The translations under genes and the position numbers were made by a program. The notes beneath the pieces were generated by a model. It was given only the letters and a program-made list of their open reading frames with translations. It was not told the DNA's origin and did no database searches. 64,000 nt of DNA from Planctomycetota bacterium (lineage in GTDB: Bacteria; Planctomycetota; UBA1135; UBA2386): contig JACKIB010000001.1 of NCBI GenBank assembly GCA_020638695.1, forward strand, positions 372,001 through 436,000. The letters are read 5' to 3'. Numbering within the stretch: the stretch's first letter is position 1; every line of letters starts with the position of its first letter. Of this stretch, positions 8,122 through 18,600 are shown in pieces.

Positions 8122-11100
8122 CTACTGGTCTTTCGCGACCCGGTAGGCGATCGCGAAGCTCTTCAGCACCGGGGAGATCGGCGGATTGGCCTGGAGGTTG
8201 TTCTCCATCACGATGCGGAAGTTCATGTAGCGCGGCAGCAGGCTGTCCTGCGGCCGGCGGATCTGATCCAGCGCACTCTCCTCGACGTACTGCGTGAGGC
8301 CGGTCGCCACGACCCGCGCGCCGGCGGGGAAATTCGCGGTGTGCGCGGTCTGGTAGGTCGTCGTGGTGTCGAACTCGTTCGGCATCGCGTAGCGGTAGGC
8401 CTCGCACGAGTAGAACGGGTTCAGCAGGTTGCCGCGGTTCTGCACCACCTGGATCGACGACCAGTTCAGCGTCGTGTTGAAGTCATCCGACTGGTTGAAC
8501 ACCGTGGCGCTGTTGCCGAAGGTGTCCGCCCCGCGGTACTCCACCACCACCGAGGTGCCGACCGGCTGCGAGCTGATCGGCGGATCCATCAAGGTCACCA
8601 AGTCCTTGATCCCGGTGCCGGCTGCGCTGAGGTTCGGAATGCCGTTGGTGTTTGCACGGCCCGGCCAGGACACCGTCGCGGGCAGCGGGTTGCGCACGTT
8701 GTTGAAGTCGTGCGCGTTCGGCCGCAGCGTGTCCCAGAAGCCGTAGGTCACCATCGACACGCGCCGCACGAAGTCGGCCTGCGCCCAGTGCACGTGGTCG
8801 TCGGTCGGCGGAGCCAACCACAGCCCCTTGGTCGGGTCGCCCCAGAACAAATCCTTGATCACCGAGTTCTGCGCGTTCGCCGTGACCTCGGGCTCGACCA
8901 GGATGTCCTGGTTGGAGATCTGGTCGATACCGCCCGAAGCGTGGGCGCGCATCTCCGGCCACGGAATCCCGCCGCAGCCCGGCAGAGTGGTCCCCGAGTA
9001 GTAGCCACCTGGGCTGATCGGGGTCCAGCACGGCCCGACGTAGGCGATGTGCATCTGGTTGACGCCGCTGGCGAACCCACCATTGGCCGGCCCGTCCGGG
9101 AACACGCTGAAGTCGAGCAACAGCGGCAACGCGATCGGGTCGTGGTCGCGGGTGCGGAAGCCGTGGAAGTCACCGTAGTCCATCGTGAACTCGGTGTTCA
9201 GGTGCAGCGTCGCGAAGCCACGCGCCGGCGGGTTGTTCTCCGGCTTGTTCGGCACGTACGGCGAGGACGCACTTGCGGTGGTGTCGCGCACCTGCGCCTG
9301 GGCCGCAGGCTGCTGAGCACCGCCGAAACCGACCGCGCTGTCCGTGTTGCGATCCCACGTGACCAGCCGCGGATCACGCCAGGTGTAGTTGCGCTCGAAC
9401 TGCGGGTAGGGCACGAACTTGGTTCCGGTGGTGGCGCGGAACGCGTCGTTCGGGTTGATCTCGTAGACCTTGTCCTTGACGACTGTGCCGTAGCCGGTGC
9501 CGCGCAGGACGTTGGCGTCGAACGTGACGTTCAGGCCGCTGCGCCCAGAGAAGCAATCGTGCACGCAGAACCCGCCGGCTTCGATGAAGGTCAGGTCGGG
9601 CCGCTTGTCGCAGTGCGCCATGCGCAGCGTGTAGCGGTCGAACACGTCGAACCGCACCTCGCTGTCGTTGAACGGTGCCCAGTGCATCTGCTCGACGTCG
9701 AGCAGGTAGCGCGACTGGTCCCGGTAGGCCAGACCGAAGTCGTCCTCGCGGTAGGTCATCTGCAGTCGCGATCCGCGCTCGTTGTGCGGCTCCGACACGC
9801 CACCGCCGATCTGCGGACCGGCCGGCGGCTGGAACGCGAGCGGCGGGTTGGTCTGGACCGCGACGAACGACGGGCACTGGTAGAGGATGCCCGGAATACC
9901 GCCGGCCGGGAACGGGGCGATCGAGGCGTTGGGTCGTGGCGGCATCGCGTTCGGGTCGCCGGCGAGGTCACACTCGCCGCGCTCGAAGCGCGTGATCCCC
10001 GACAGCTGCTGCTGGTCGGCGACCGCGCTGAAGCGGGTCACCGGCAGTGCGCGCAGCTCGCCCTCGAGCAGCTGGAACTGGCCGAACGCGTCCTGCGAAC
10101 CCGGCGCCGAACCGTCCTCGTCCTGTGCCGCGAACCGGAACACGCGGTAGCCGACGCCATTGGGCTGCGCGTCCTTGTTGAGCTTGTAGCGGATCGAGAA
10201 GGCCTGGATCGGCTCGGGGGTGCGATCGAACAGGTCGACCCGGTTGCCGGCCATGTCGGTCGGCGCCCGATTGCCGAGAAGCATGTGGAACCAATACTCC
10301 TCGTCCACACCACTGGCGTGGAAGTGTCCCATCGGCGGCCGCAGCTGCAGCAGGGTTCCGTCGCCGGCCTGGTCGAGCAGCTTGCTGGCGATCAACGCGA
10401 GCGCCAACGGCTTGGGCTCGGTGATCAAGGGCAGGATGTGCGCGTCCTTGATCGTCTCGTTGGTCAGCATGTAGTTCTCGAACGGCTCCACCGTCTCGAG
10501 ATTCATCGGCTCGCTGAACCGCAGGGCGATCGCCGCCATCGGGTCGACGAGCTCGCCCATGTTCACCTGCCGACTCGGGCCGAGCACCGGGGGCGCCGGA
10601 TCGATCGACAGGAAGGTGTGCACGCGACCGGCGTCGCTGACCTTGTCGAGCGCGCCCTTGTACTTCACCGCGTACTCGACGTTGTGGTAGTAGTGCACCC
10701 GGACCTCGCAGTCCTCGCCGAGCGGCAGGGTGCTGGCCCGGAACGAAACCTCGTTGCCCTGGCTGTCGGTCGCGGTCAGCTTGGTCACCTTCAGGTGGGC
10801 GATCGTGTCCTGGCCACCATCCGCCGGCTTGGTCGGATCGGAGCCCTTGCGATACATCCCCAGCCCTTCGAAGGCCGGGTCGCCGACGGTGTTGCCGACG
10901 TCCAGGTTCATCACCACCTCGGCACGGATGCGGACCTGTTCGCCACTCGGTGCGCGCACGACCTGCGAAATCACGTCGCCGCTGCGCAGCGCGGTGATGA
11001 GCGGCTGTACCGCGGGCCCGGACGCGAGACCGGTGGCGGCATCCAGCGCGCCGTCGACGTAGGGGATGCGTCCCCGGATCGCCAAGTCGTAGTTGCGCTT

Positions 11101-12099
11101 GTTGACCGTGAGGATGCGGTTCGCGGTGTCGATCTCGGTGATGCCCATCTTCACGTGGGTCACCACCATCGGTGCCTCGACGTCGGCCAGCGCGCCGACC
11201 TCGCGGTCGCGGATGTTGCCGGAACGGAAGTCGCGGATCACCGCCTGGTCGCCACGCGAGTCCAGGCCGTTGAGCGCCGCGATCGGATCGGACGCGAACT
11301 CGAGCTGCCGCGATACCACGCCGACGGTCGGCAACGCGATGCGCACGTTGGCCGTCTGGTTGTCCCCGCTCGGCGGCAGACCGTCGGTGTTGCGACCACC
11401 CTGGGCCTCACCGCCCACCAGCGAAGTGTCGATCACCACGCGCGACCCGTTGGCCAACACCCGGGCCGGGATCGGGCGGAAGTTCGCCGCCGAAGTGGAG
11501 TTCAACGGGGTGATGAACTCCAGCACCTGCACCGCGTTCGGGTTGGCCGAGAAGAAGGCGGTGTCCACCCCGAGCTCGCGGTCGAAGTTCAGGCAGATCG
11601 CCGCGTTGCGCGGCACCACCGGGATCGGCACGGTCGAGGTGTCCTGGGTCCGGTAGGACCCGGGGATGATCGGCAAGTTGTTGGTCGCCGAAGCAAACGC
11701 CTCGTCGAACTTGGCCTTCTCCGGCGGAATCCGGTTGTCCCACAGGATGACGACCTCCTCGTGCCCCACCTCGACGTCGAACGGCAGGAACCGGTAGTTC
11801 GCATCGACCCGGGCGTTGCCGAAGGTGTCGAACAGGTTCTGGTGCTCGACGTCCGGCCGGATCACCACTTCCTTGGCGATCAGCACCGGACGGCGATTGA
11901 CCGTGTCGCGACGGTCGTCGCGGGTCGCATCGATCCGCTGGTAGGCGTAGATGTTGACCAGACGCCCGTACTCCACCGAGCGGAGCAGCGCTCCGCCCGA
12001 CGGCAGGCCGCCCTTGTTGCCGGACCCGGAATTGCACCCGGCAAGGATCGCGAATGCAGTCGTCGCGATGGCAGTTCGAATGACTAGCTGAAGCTTCAT
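8122..12099 (-). CDS. Giant Ig-like lipoprotein (paralogue of 15654-19544)
   Basis: A 1325-residue protein with a clean lipoprotein signal: a basic start (MKLQLVIRTA), a hydrophobic core and lipobox LAGC at about residue 22, followed by a Ser/Gly linker. Big_5-type segments include IALRFSEPMNLETV and the stretch around VPRNAAICLNFDRELGVDTAFF. Long blocks match the 15654 protein, for example VIRDFRSGN, the VPRNAA block and the C-terminal block FRIVMENNLQANPPISP...FAIAYR. No catalytic motif is recognisable. The 5' neighbour is 58 bases away on the same strand, so co-transcription is likely. Exported, probably outer-membrane-anchored; function unknown. Confidence 0.85.
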   Translation of the reverse strand: MKLQLVIRTAIATTAFAILAGCNSGSGNKGGLPSGGALLRSVEYGRLVNIYAYQRIDATRDDRRDTVNRRPVLIAKEVVIRPDVEHQNLFDTFGNARVDANYRFLPFDVEVGHEEVVILWDNRIPPEKAKFDEAFASATNNLPIIPGSYRTQDTSTVPIPVVPRNAAICLNFDRELGVDTAFFSANPNAVQVLEFITPLNSTSAANFRPIPARVLANGSRVVIDTSLVGGEAQGGRNTDGLPPSGDNQTANVRIALPTVGVVSRQLEFASDPIAALNGLDSRGDQAVIRDFRSGNIRDREVGALADVEAPMVVTHVKMGITEIDTANRILTVNKRNYDLAIRGRIPYVDGALDAATGLASGPAVQPLITALRSGDVISQVVRAPSGEQVRIRAEVVMNLDVGNTVGDPAFEGLGMYRKGSDPTKPADGGQDTIAHLKVTKLTATDSQGNEVSFRASTLPLGEDCEVRVHYYHNVEYAVKYKGALDKVSDAGRVHTFLSIDPAPPVLGPSRQVNMGELVDPMAAIALRFSEPMNLETVEPFENYMLTNETIKDAHILPLITEPKPLALALIASKLLDQAGDGTLLQLRPPMGHFHASGVDEEYWFHMLLGNRAPTDMAGNRVDLFDRTPEPIQAFSIRYKLNKDAQPNGVGYRVFRFAAQDEDGSAPGSQDAFGQFQLLEGELRALPVTRFSAVADQQQLSGITRFERGECDLAGDPNAMPPRPNASIAPFPAGGIPGILYQCPSFVAVQTNPPLAFQPPAGPQIGGGVSEPHNERGSRLQMTYREDDFGLAYRDQSRYLLDVEQMHWAPFNDSEVRFDVFDRYTLRMAHCDKRPDLTFIEAGGFCVHDCFSGRSGLNVTFDANVLRGTGYGTVVKDKVYEINPNDAFRATTGTKFVPYPQFERNYTWRDPRLVTWDRNTDSAVGFGGAQQPAAQAQVRDTTASASSPYVPNKPENNPPARGFATLHLNTEFTMDYGDFHGFRTRDHDPIALPLLLDFSVFPDGPANGGFASGVNQMHIAYVGPCWTPISPGGYYSGTTLPGCGGIPWPEMRAHASGGIDQISNQDILVEPEVTANAQNSVIKDLFWGDPTKGLWLAPPTDDHVHWAQADFVRRVSMVTYGFWDTLRPNAHDFNNVRNPLPATVSWPGRANTNGIPNLSAAGTGIKDLVTLMDPPISSQPVGTSVVVEYRGADTFGNSATVFNQSDDFNTTLNWSSIQVVQNRGNLLNPFYSCEAYRYAMPNEFDTTTTYQTAHTANFPAGARVVATGLTQYVEESALDQIRRPQDSLLPRYMNFRIVMENNLQANPPISPVLKSFAIAYRVAKDQ

Positions 12100-12157
12100 G
12101 GTCGCTCTCGGAACGAGGGCTGAGGGGTCTGGAATACTCGTCGCGTTCGACGGGCTG

Positions 12158-15100
12158 TTAGTAGCGGAACGGCAGGCGCAGGTATCGGAGCTCCGGCCGC
12201 GGAGTGTCGGGGCTGAGCCCCTCGGTGTTCGGGAAGTTGGTCGGGTCTTCCTCGTACTGGGTGTTGAACAGGATGTCGTACATCACGAACCGGTAGCCAC
12301 CCTCGTTCAGCTCCTTGATGGTCGTCGCGTTGTCCCAATCGGCGAAGAAGCCGGTGGTCGGGAAGCGCTTGGCAGCGCTGTCCTTCGGGTTCTGGTGGAA
12401 GGCGAACCGGAGCCGCACGTTGGCCTTCGGCAGGCGACCGCTCGAGGTGCCCTGGAAGGTCTGCGGGAAGCCCTCGACGCCCTTGGTGAACACCGAGAAG
12501 AACTTCGCGGCGACGGTCAGGCTGATCGTGCGCGAACTGTTGGCCGCGACGTTGTCCAACGAGCCGGACTCGGCGCTCAGGAACAGCGTCTGGCCATCGT
12601 GACCGAGGATGCGGAAGCCCCCCAGCGGGGTCGAACCCTCGGAGAGCTCGGCGAGGTAGTTGGTGTAGCGGTTCGGCTCGGCGGCGAGCACGGTGCTCGG
12701 CGCCTGGAGTGCAACCTCGTAGACCGTTTGGCCGCGGTAAGCGACGTTGCCGGTGATGGTCGCCACGCGCAGGCCGGCGGCGTTGTCGACCGTCGGGTAG
12801 TCGATGACCACACCGCCGAGGTTGTCGTCCTTGGTCTTGACGTAGCCGGACAGATCGTCCACGCCGGTCTTCACGCCGACGAACTCCGGCCGCGGGCCGA
12901 AGCTCTCGCCGAGCTTGAAGTTGCCGGACTGCTGCACGCCGCGCGGCTGGCCGTCACCACCGAGCACCGTCATGCGGCGCGGGGACGACCCGAGGTCGAT
13001 CCAGCGCGACTGCACGCGCGAGCGGGTGCCGAACGGCGCCGGCATCAGGATCGGCGAGGGACGCATGTCGCCCTCCGCCGAGCCGATGTTGAGCGCCGGC
13101 TTGGTCGGATCGTCGGGGTAGCCCTGACCGCTGCTGTCGATGTGCCCGCGCCACGCCAGGTAGCGCTCCTTCTCCGCACCTGACAGCGTCAGGTTCTGGG
13201 TCGGATCGAAGATGATGATGTTGTCGTCGAGCAGCGTGTTGGTCTTGTCGTCGACGGTCGGGTTCGGCCCCGGAGGCGCCATCAGCTGAATGATGCCGAG
13301 ACCACCCAACGCTCCGCCCGGGCGGGCGTCGATGTTCGCCGCCGACGGGTTGGGGCTGTACTTGTTGTTGATCGTGCCCGAACCGGAGCCGTACACGTCC
13401 AGCAAGCCGATGCCGCCGTCGGCGGAGATCGCGAAGTTGTAGTCGTTGGCCGCGTAGGTGTTGCCGTGCGTCTCGATCACGATCTTGACGCCCGCCATCA
13501 GCACGACCATGCCGCCGGAGCCGCCACCACCGCCGCCGGCGTAGTTGGAGCTGCCGGCCCACGCGCCACCACCACCGTCACCGCCTTCGGCGCTGATCTT
13601 GCCGGACTGGGCGACCTTGATGGTGCCGAGCGCCTTGACGATCAGCACGCCACCGCCTGCACCGCCACCACCGGCCTTCTCGTCGTTGGCGAAGTTCGGG
13701 TCGCGGGTCGCGCAGCTGGTGGCGTAGTCGCCACCACCGCCACCACCCTGACCGCCGCGGGGCTGGCTCAGCTCACCGGTGATCCGCAGCTGGCGGCGGA
13801 TGTCCACCGCCGAGCCCCAGAAGTCGTTGTCCTTGCGCGGATCGCTGAAGGCGAGCGGGCCGGTGCGGCCACCCGGCAGCGAGGTCGCGGTGCGGCTCGA
13901 GCAGCCGAAGCCGCCGACGCCGTTGGGCTGCACGAAGTGTGCGGTCGCCGCGACCTTGTAGTACGGGTCGCCCTGGGTGGCGAACGCGCCACCGCCACCG
14001 CCCGAGCCGATGCCACAGCCCGAGTTCGCGCAGTTGATGCGGCCACCGCCACCACCACCGTTCGGCACCTGGCCCGGCCCGAAGCCGTCCTGACCGAAGA
14101 AGCTGCGGTCGGTCGTCACCGGCGAGCCCTGGCCACCGTTGCCACCACCGCAGTTGCCGGTGCCACCACCCGAGGGGTAGTTGGCGGAGTTCAGCGTGTC
14201 GACGCGCTGTCCGTTACCACCCTCGACCAGCAGGTTGCCCTCGACCGTGAAGTCCTGGGTCACCAGCCAGACCATCGGGTTGCTGCCGGTGCCACGCACG
14301 GTCACACCGCGTGGAATGGTCACGTTGCGGAACCGGAACACGCCGTTCGACACGTTGGTCGGCTGGCCGTTCTTCGGGGTGATCTGGGTGAAGTCGGTGT
14401 CGAGCACGATCTCCTGGCTGTTCGGCTCGTAGTCGAGCTGCGAACGGCCGCCTTCGAACTCGAAGTTGGCGCGAACGGCGCCCGGCACGATTTCCGCGAG
14501 GGGCTCCACGAACGCCGCCTCGAAGTTGATGCGGCTGGTGTCGAGGAAGTTCTCGACCAGCGCGTCGAACCGCACCTCGTAGCTGGAGGCGGTGTGGAAC
14601 TGGCCGAAGATGCGCTCGTACGCCGCATTGTTGACGTTCGACTCGCCGGAGATGTCCTCCATGCTGGCTTCGACGATGACCCGGATGTCCGCGTTGGTCG
14701 GCAGCACGCCGTAGGGGCGGATCACCACGACCGACTGGTCGAGGCTGTTCTCTTCCAGGTCGATCTTGGCCGGGATCCAGGCCTCCTTGGCCGCCGGGTC
14801 GTCGTACTCCAGGAAGATGCGCCCGCGGGTGTTCACGCTGCGGGTCCGCGGATCGAGGTCGATCGCGAACGGCACGTTGGCACTGTGCGGGTTCAGCGGC
14901 TGGTCGAAGGTCAGGCGGATCTCGGTCCCGACTTGACCGAGTTCGTTGATCTCGACGTCACCGGTCTTGGAGTCGACCGGCGATACCTCGAACTTCAGGC
15001 GGTTCGGACCACCGACCCGCGTGTCCCGGAACAGCTGTGACGGCGTGGTTCCATCGGCGGTCTGGAACGAGAAGGACACCGCCTGAGCCAGACCCTTGCC

Positions 15101-15601
15101 ACCCTTGTCCAACAGCCCCACGTTGCGCCGGTGATCGCCCTGGACCAGCTGCACGATGTAGCGACGACCCGGGCGGAACCCACCGTCGTCATAGGTGTCG
15201 TTGAGCGGGAACTTCGGCCGGAACTCGAGGCGCCGTCCGGAGACCGCGTCGCCCTGGGCGCGGGTCACGTGGAAGGTGCCCTCGACCGGCTCCGCGAGCT
15301 GGTTGCCGTTGAGGTCGAAGACCGCGAACGACAGCGCGTTGAAGTCGGCCGAGTTGATGTCGACGTCGTTCGAGAAGTCGATCGAGATCGACTCATTGAG
15401 GAACAGCGTCCCGTTGTTCGACGGGGTGGTGCGCAGCACCACGAAGTCACCACTGGTGCCGGCCTGTCCACCGCCTCCAGAACCGCCAGCGCACCCTGAG
15501 TAGAGCAGGGCCGCGGAGAGGAAGGCGAAGGCCACCGCTGGCGAGCGCTTGCGCGCGGTCATCGGCGTGTTCATGGTCATCTTGGGGTTGGTGTGCGACA
15601 T
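12158..15601 (-). CDS. Giant glycine-rich Ig-like lipoprotein
   Basis: About 1147 residues from the ATG at 15599-15601; ATGs at 15580 and 15574 are also possible because no clear ribosome site decides. The lipobox is LYSGC, followed by a Gly-rich linker. The N-terminal third has Big_5-like segments (SISIDFSNDVDINSADF, EIRLTFDQPLNPHSA). The centre has RFRNVTIPRGVTVRGTG and then several hundred residues of glycine runs (GGGG to GGGGGG) interspersed with Asn and Cys, reminiscent of the repetitive cores of planctomycete surface proteins. It ends with a Tyr-Leu-Arg-Leu-Pro-Phe-Arg-Tyr tail that fits the C-terminal module of its three neighbours. Function unknown; likely a surface or matrix protein. 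Confidence 0.82.
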   Translation of the reverse strand: MSHTNPKMTMNTPMTARKRSPAVAFAFLSAALLYSGCAGGSGGGGQAGTSGDFVVLRTTPSNNGTLFLNESISIDFSNDVDINSADFNALSFAVFDLNGNQLAEPVEGTFHVTRAQGDAVSGRRLEFRPKFPLNDTYDDGGFRPGRRYIVQLVQGDHRRNVGLLDKGGKGLAQAVSFSFQTADGTTPSQLFRDTRVGGPNRLKFEVSPVDSKTGDVEINELGQVGTEIRLTFDQPLNPHSANVPFAIDLDPRTRSVNTRGRIFLEYDDPAAKEAWIPAKIDLEENSLDQSVVVIRPYGVLPTNADIRVIVEASMEDISGESNVNNAAYERIFGQFHTASSYEVRFDALVENFLDTSRINFEAAFVEPLAEIVPGAVRANFEFEGGRSQLDYEPNSQEIVLDTDFTQITPKNGQPTNVSNGVFRFRNVTIPRGVTVRGTGSNPMVWLVTQDFTVEGNLLVEGGNGQRVDTLNSANYPSGGGTGNCGGGNGGQGSPVTTDRSFFGQDGFGPGQVPNGGGGGGRINCANSGCGIGSGGGGGAFATQGDPYYKVAATAHFVQPNGVGGFGCSSRTATSLPGGRTGPLAFSDPRKDNDFWGSAVDIRRQLRITGELSQPRGGQGGGGGGDYATSCATRDPNFANDEKAGGGGAGGGVLIVKALGTIKVAQSGKISAEGGDGGGGAWAGSSNYAGGGGGGSGGMVVLMAGVKIVIETHGNTYAANDYNFAISADGGIGLLDVYGSGSGTINNKYSPNPSAANIDARPGGALGGLGIIQLMAPPGPNPTVDDKTNTLLDDNIIIFDPTQNLTLSGAEKERYLAWRGHIDSSGQGYPDDPTKPALNIGSAEGDMRPSPILMPAPFGTRSRVQSRWIDLGSSPRRMTVLGGDGQPRGVQQSGNFKLGESFGPRPEFVGVKTGVDDLSGYVKTKDDNLGGVVIDYPTVDNAAGLRVATITGNVAYRGQTVYEVALQAPSTVLAAEPNRYTNYLAELSEGSTPLGGFRILGHDGQTLFLSAESGSLDNVAANSSRTISLTVAAKFFSVFTKGVEGFPQTFQGTSSGRLPKANVRLRFAFHQNPKDSAAKRFPTTGFFADWDNATTIKELNEGGYRFVMYDILFNTQYEEDPTNFPNTEGLSPDTPRPELRYLRLPFRY

Positions 15602-15653
15602 GGGACGGCTTCGGTTGCGCTCAGGGCTGCGCATGCAGGGCGGGGGTCTCGAG

Positions 15654-18600
15654 CTAGTTCTTCGTGATGAATCGGTAGGAGATGGCGAACGATTCGACCT
15701 TGGGCGATACCGGCGGGTCGGCCTCGACGTTGTTCTTCATGATGAAGCGCCAGTTGAAGTACTGGACGTCCTTCGCGTCGAACGCCTCGAACGGCCCGGA
15801 GAACCGGTTGGTGAAGGCGCTGTCGGCGAGATCGTTCGGCTTCTCGGTGTAGTCCGTCAGGTTGCGGTTGTACATGTACATCCACCACGTGCGCGGCTTG
15901 CCACCCACCTGACGGTCGTCGTAGTGCTTGATGTGCGCGTCACCGGCCTTCAGCGGGTCGAGCGGGAAGGTGGTGGCGTCGTTGGTGTTGGTGCCGACCA
16001 CCGGCCAGACACTGGTGCTGTCGAGTCGCCCCGCGCCCCGGAACTCGGTGATCACCGAGGTGCCCGAGGGCAGCTGCGCGAGCGGTGGCTCGAAGTCGTA
16101 CGAGTAGTCCGGCAGGCGATCGCCGACGGTGTAGGGGCCAAGGCGCGGATCCTCGACCGGCGTCGGCATCCGGTGCGGGTTGCTGATCTCGACGAACCCG
16201 GCGGTCACCACGGCAGTCCGCTTGAGGAAGTCCGCCATGATCCAGTAGACGGAGTTGTCGAGGCCCGTCGTGCCCTGACCGGTCGGCGTGAATCCGCCAG
16301 ACGCGGTGCGCCAGTTGGCGTGCGTCGGGTCGATCGGCGAAGGCTGCGAACCACCGCGGCCGGCCGAGTAGGCGCGGAAGTCGGGGCGCGGCGAAGAGGT
16401 CACCGCGAGGCTGATCTGCCAGCCGTTGATGCCGCTCGCCAGGAACGGATCGTTGGTCGGCTTCTGCGGGGAGTCGGGGTAGGTCCAGAAGTCGGCCAGC
16501 AGCGGGAGCGCAATCGTGCCGACCAGTCCATCGGTGATCGCATCGCCGTTGCCACCCGACGACAGGTAGCGGTTGGTGCCGTTGTACCAACCACCGTTCT
16601 GGTAGGTCAGGTTGTTGGACGGGCCGGTGATCCGGCGCCCCATTCCGCTGAGGAACGGTGACAGCAAGTACGGATACGGTGCGAACGACTGCGGGGTGAT
16701 GCCGCTGACGCCACCCTGCACGGTTTCCTGCTCGTCACGCCACACGAAGTACGGGTTCTTGAGGTTCGACGACTTGCTGGCGTCGATGAACTTCGGCAGG
16801 GGCAGGAAGCGGTTGACCGCGTTCGGCTCGAGGATCGCATCCTTGGCGCTGATGCTCAGCACCGCGTCGACGTAGGCCGGGTGCGGTGCGGGCTGGCGCT
16901 CGACGCGGTTGTCGGTGCCCTGGTTGTGGGCGTAGTTGCCGGTGAAGGTGACCTTCAGACCGGAACTCGGCATCGACGGGAACGCCGCGGCGGTGCTGAT
17001 GCACGGCTCCGGACGGAACTCGGAGTGTCCGAGGAACAACGACACCTGGTCGAACTCGTCGAAGTAGATCGCCGAGGTCGCGAACGGCGCCCAGTACATC
17101 TGCTCGACATCGAGGTTGAAGTCCAGCGGATCGGTGCGCGACAAGCTCATGTCGATCTCGCGCCACACCGTCTGCAGACGGCAACCGTACGGGTTCAGGG
17201 GGTTCTGGATCGGCGCGCCGAACACCGTCGCGGCGGTCTGGAACACAACCTGGACCTGGCCGCTCACCGTCTGCGGGCACCACTGCAGCGGGGTGTTCTG
17301 CGGCGGGGCGCCGATTTGGTTGATGTTGTCGACCACCTTGGTGACGCGGGCCGCCGGCCGGGCGACCATCTCGCCGCTCGGCAGGTACGACACCGGGCCG
17401 AAGAAGTCGTCACTCTGCAGCGCGTCGCCTGGCGGCAACGTCGGGGCCGGCGGAATGGTCTCGCCGGAGCGGTAGAGACACGGCCGCTCGTCTTCGTCGG
17501 TGTGGGCGAAGCGCCGCACCACGTAGGCGACCAGGTTGTCCTCGTAGCGCGGGACCTTGCTCGACGACTCACGGGTGTCGATGGCGAACTCCATCACCAG
17601 CTTGTCCACCACGTCGAGACCGGGGACCTGCAGCGCCTGGAAGTCGAGCGGGTTGCCGGACAGGTCGGCGATCCCGTCGAGACCGCTGACCAGGTGCAGG
17701 AAGTAGTGGTACTTGCGCTCGGAGAACGGCTTGGTCTTGTCGAGCTCCGCCTGGTCGCGCATCGCTTGATCCAGGTAGAAGCCGAGAGTCGGTTGCACGC
17801 GAATCGCGGTCTGCGACCCGTCCTCGTCGCCGATGCGGCTGTGGATCAGGTGCGGGGTCTTGAACTTCTCGCGGTTGAACTTGAACGGATCGATGTTGCG
17901 ATCCTTGACGAACTGGTTGATCGCCTCGCTGTCGAGCACGTTGCGGGTCGCGAAGAACACGGTGTCGAGCGCGATCAGCGTCGACATGTCGACCGGCTTG
18001 TTGAAGCGCACCACGGCGCCTGCGAACGGCGACACGTTCTCGTTGGCGATCACTACCCCGTTGTCATCCGGCAGCGGGGTCGGGTTGAAGCTCAGGAAGT
18101 TGCGCGGATCGTCGCCGTAGTAGAGGTCGTTGCCCTTCGGCACCGGCCGGAGCCGGCGGTGGGTGTACTCCGCGACCAGCACGGCTTTGGGCGCGTACTT
18201 GCGCAAGAACTCGGAGCGCAGCGGTCCGGCGTCCGGGAAGTTCGGATCGTTGCTCGGATCGATCGCCTCCAGCACGTCGCGCGGGCTGCCGTCCGGGTTC
18301 TTGCCGACCACGGGACGCACCAACACGCGGACGTGTTGCACCGCCGGGTTGCCAAGGTCGTCCGCCGGGTCCTGCAGGACCTCGAGCGAGGCGAGCGGGG
18401 TCGCCGACTGACCGGCGAACAACCGCAGCAAGTCGCCGCGATCGATCTCGTGCTCGATGTCGTTCTTCCAAATGGTGATGAGCTTCGCGGTCGGACCGAC
18501 TTCCTCGACCTTCTCGAGGTACATCAGCATCTCACCGATCAGCCGGGGCGGTTGCGGGTCGCGGAGGAACCCACGCGCCAGGTCGACCGAGTTGTCGTTC

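Noticed and set aside
6547..12087. 1846-codon open frame on the plus strand
   Set aside because: It is antisense to two lipoprotein genes, has no recognisable domain, and its His/Arg/Val/Asp-rich composition is the usual by-product of GC-biased third positions on the other strand.
13466..15040. 524-codon plus-strand frame
   Set aside because: Antisense to the glycine-rich lipoprotein; the Ala/Thr richness mirrors Gly codons of the real gene.
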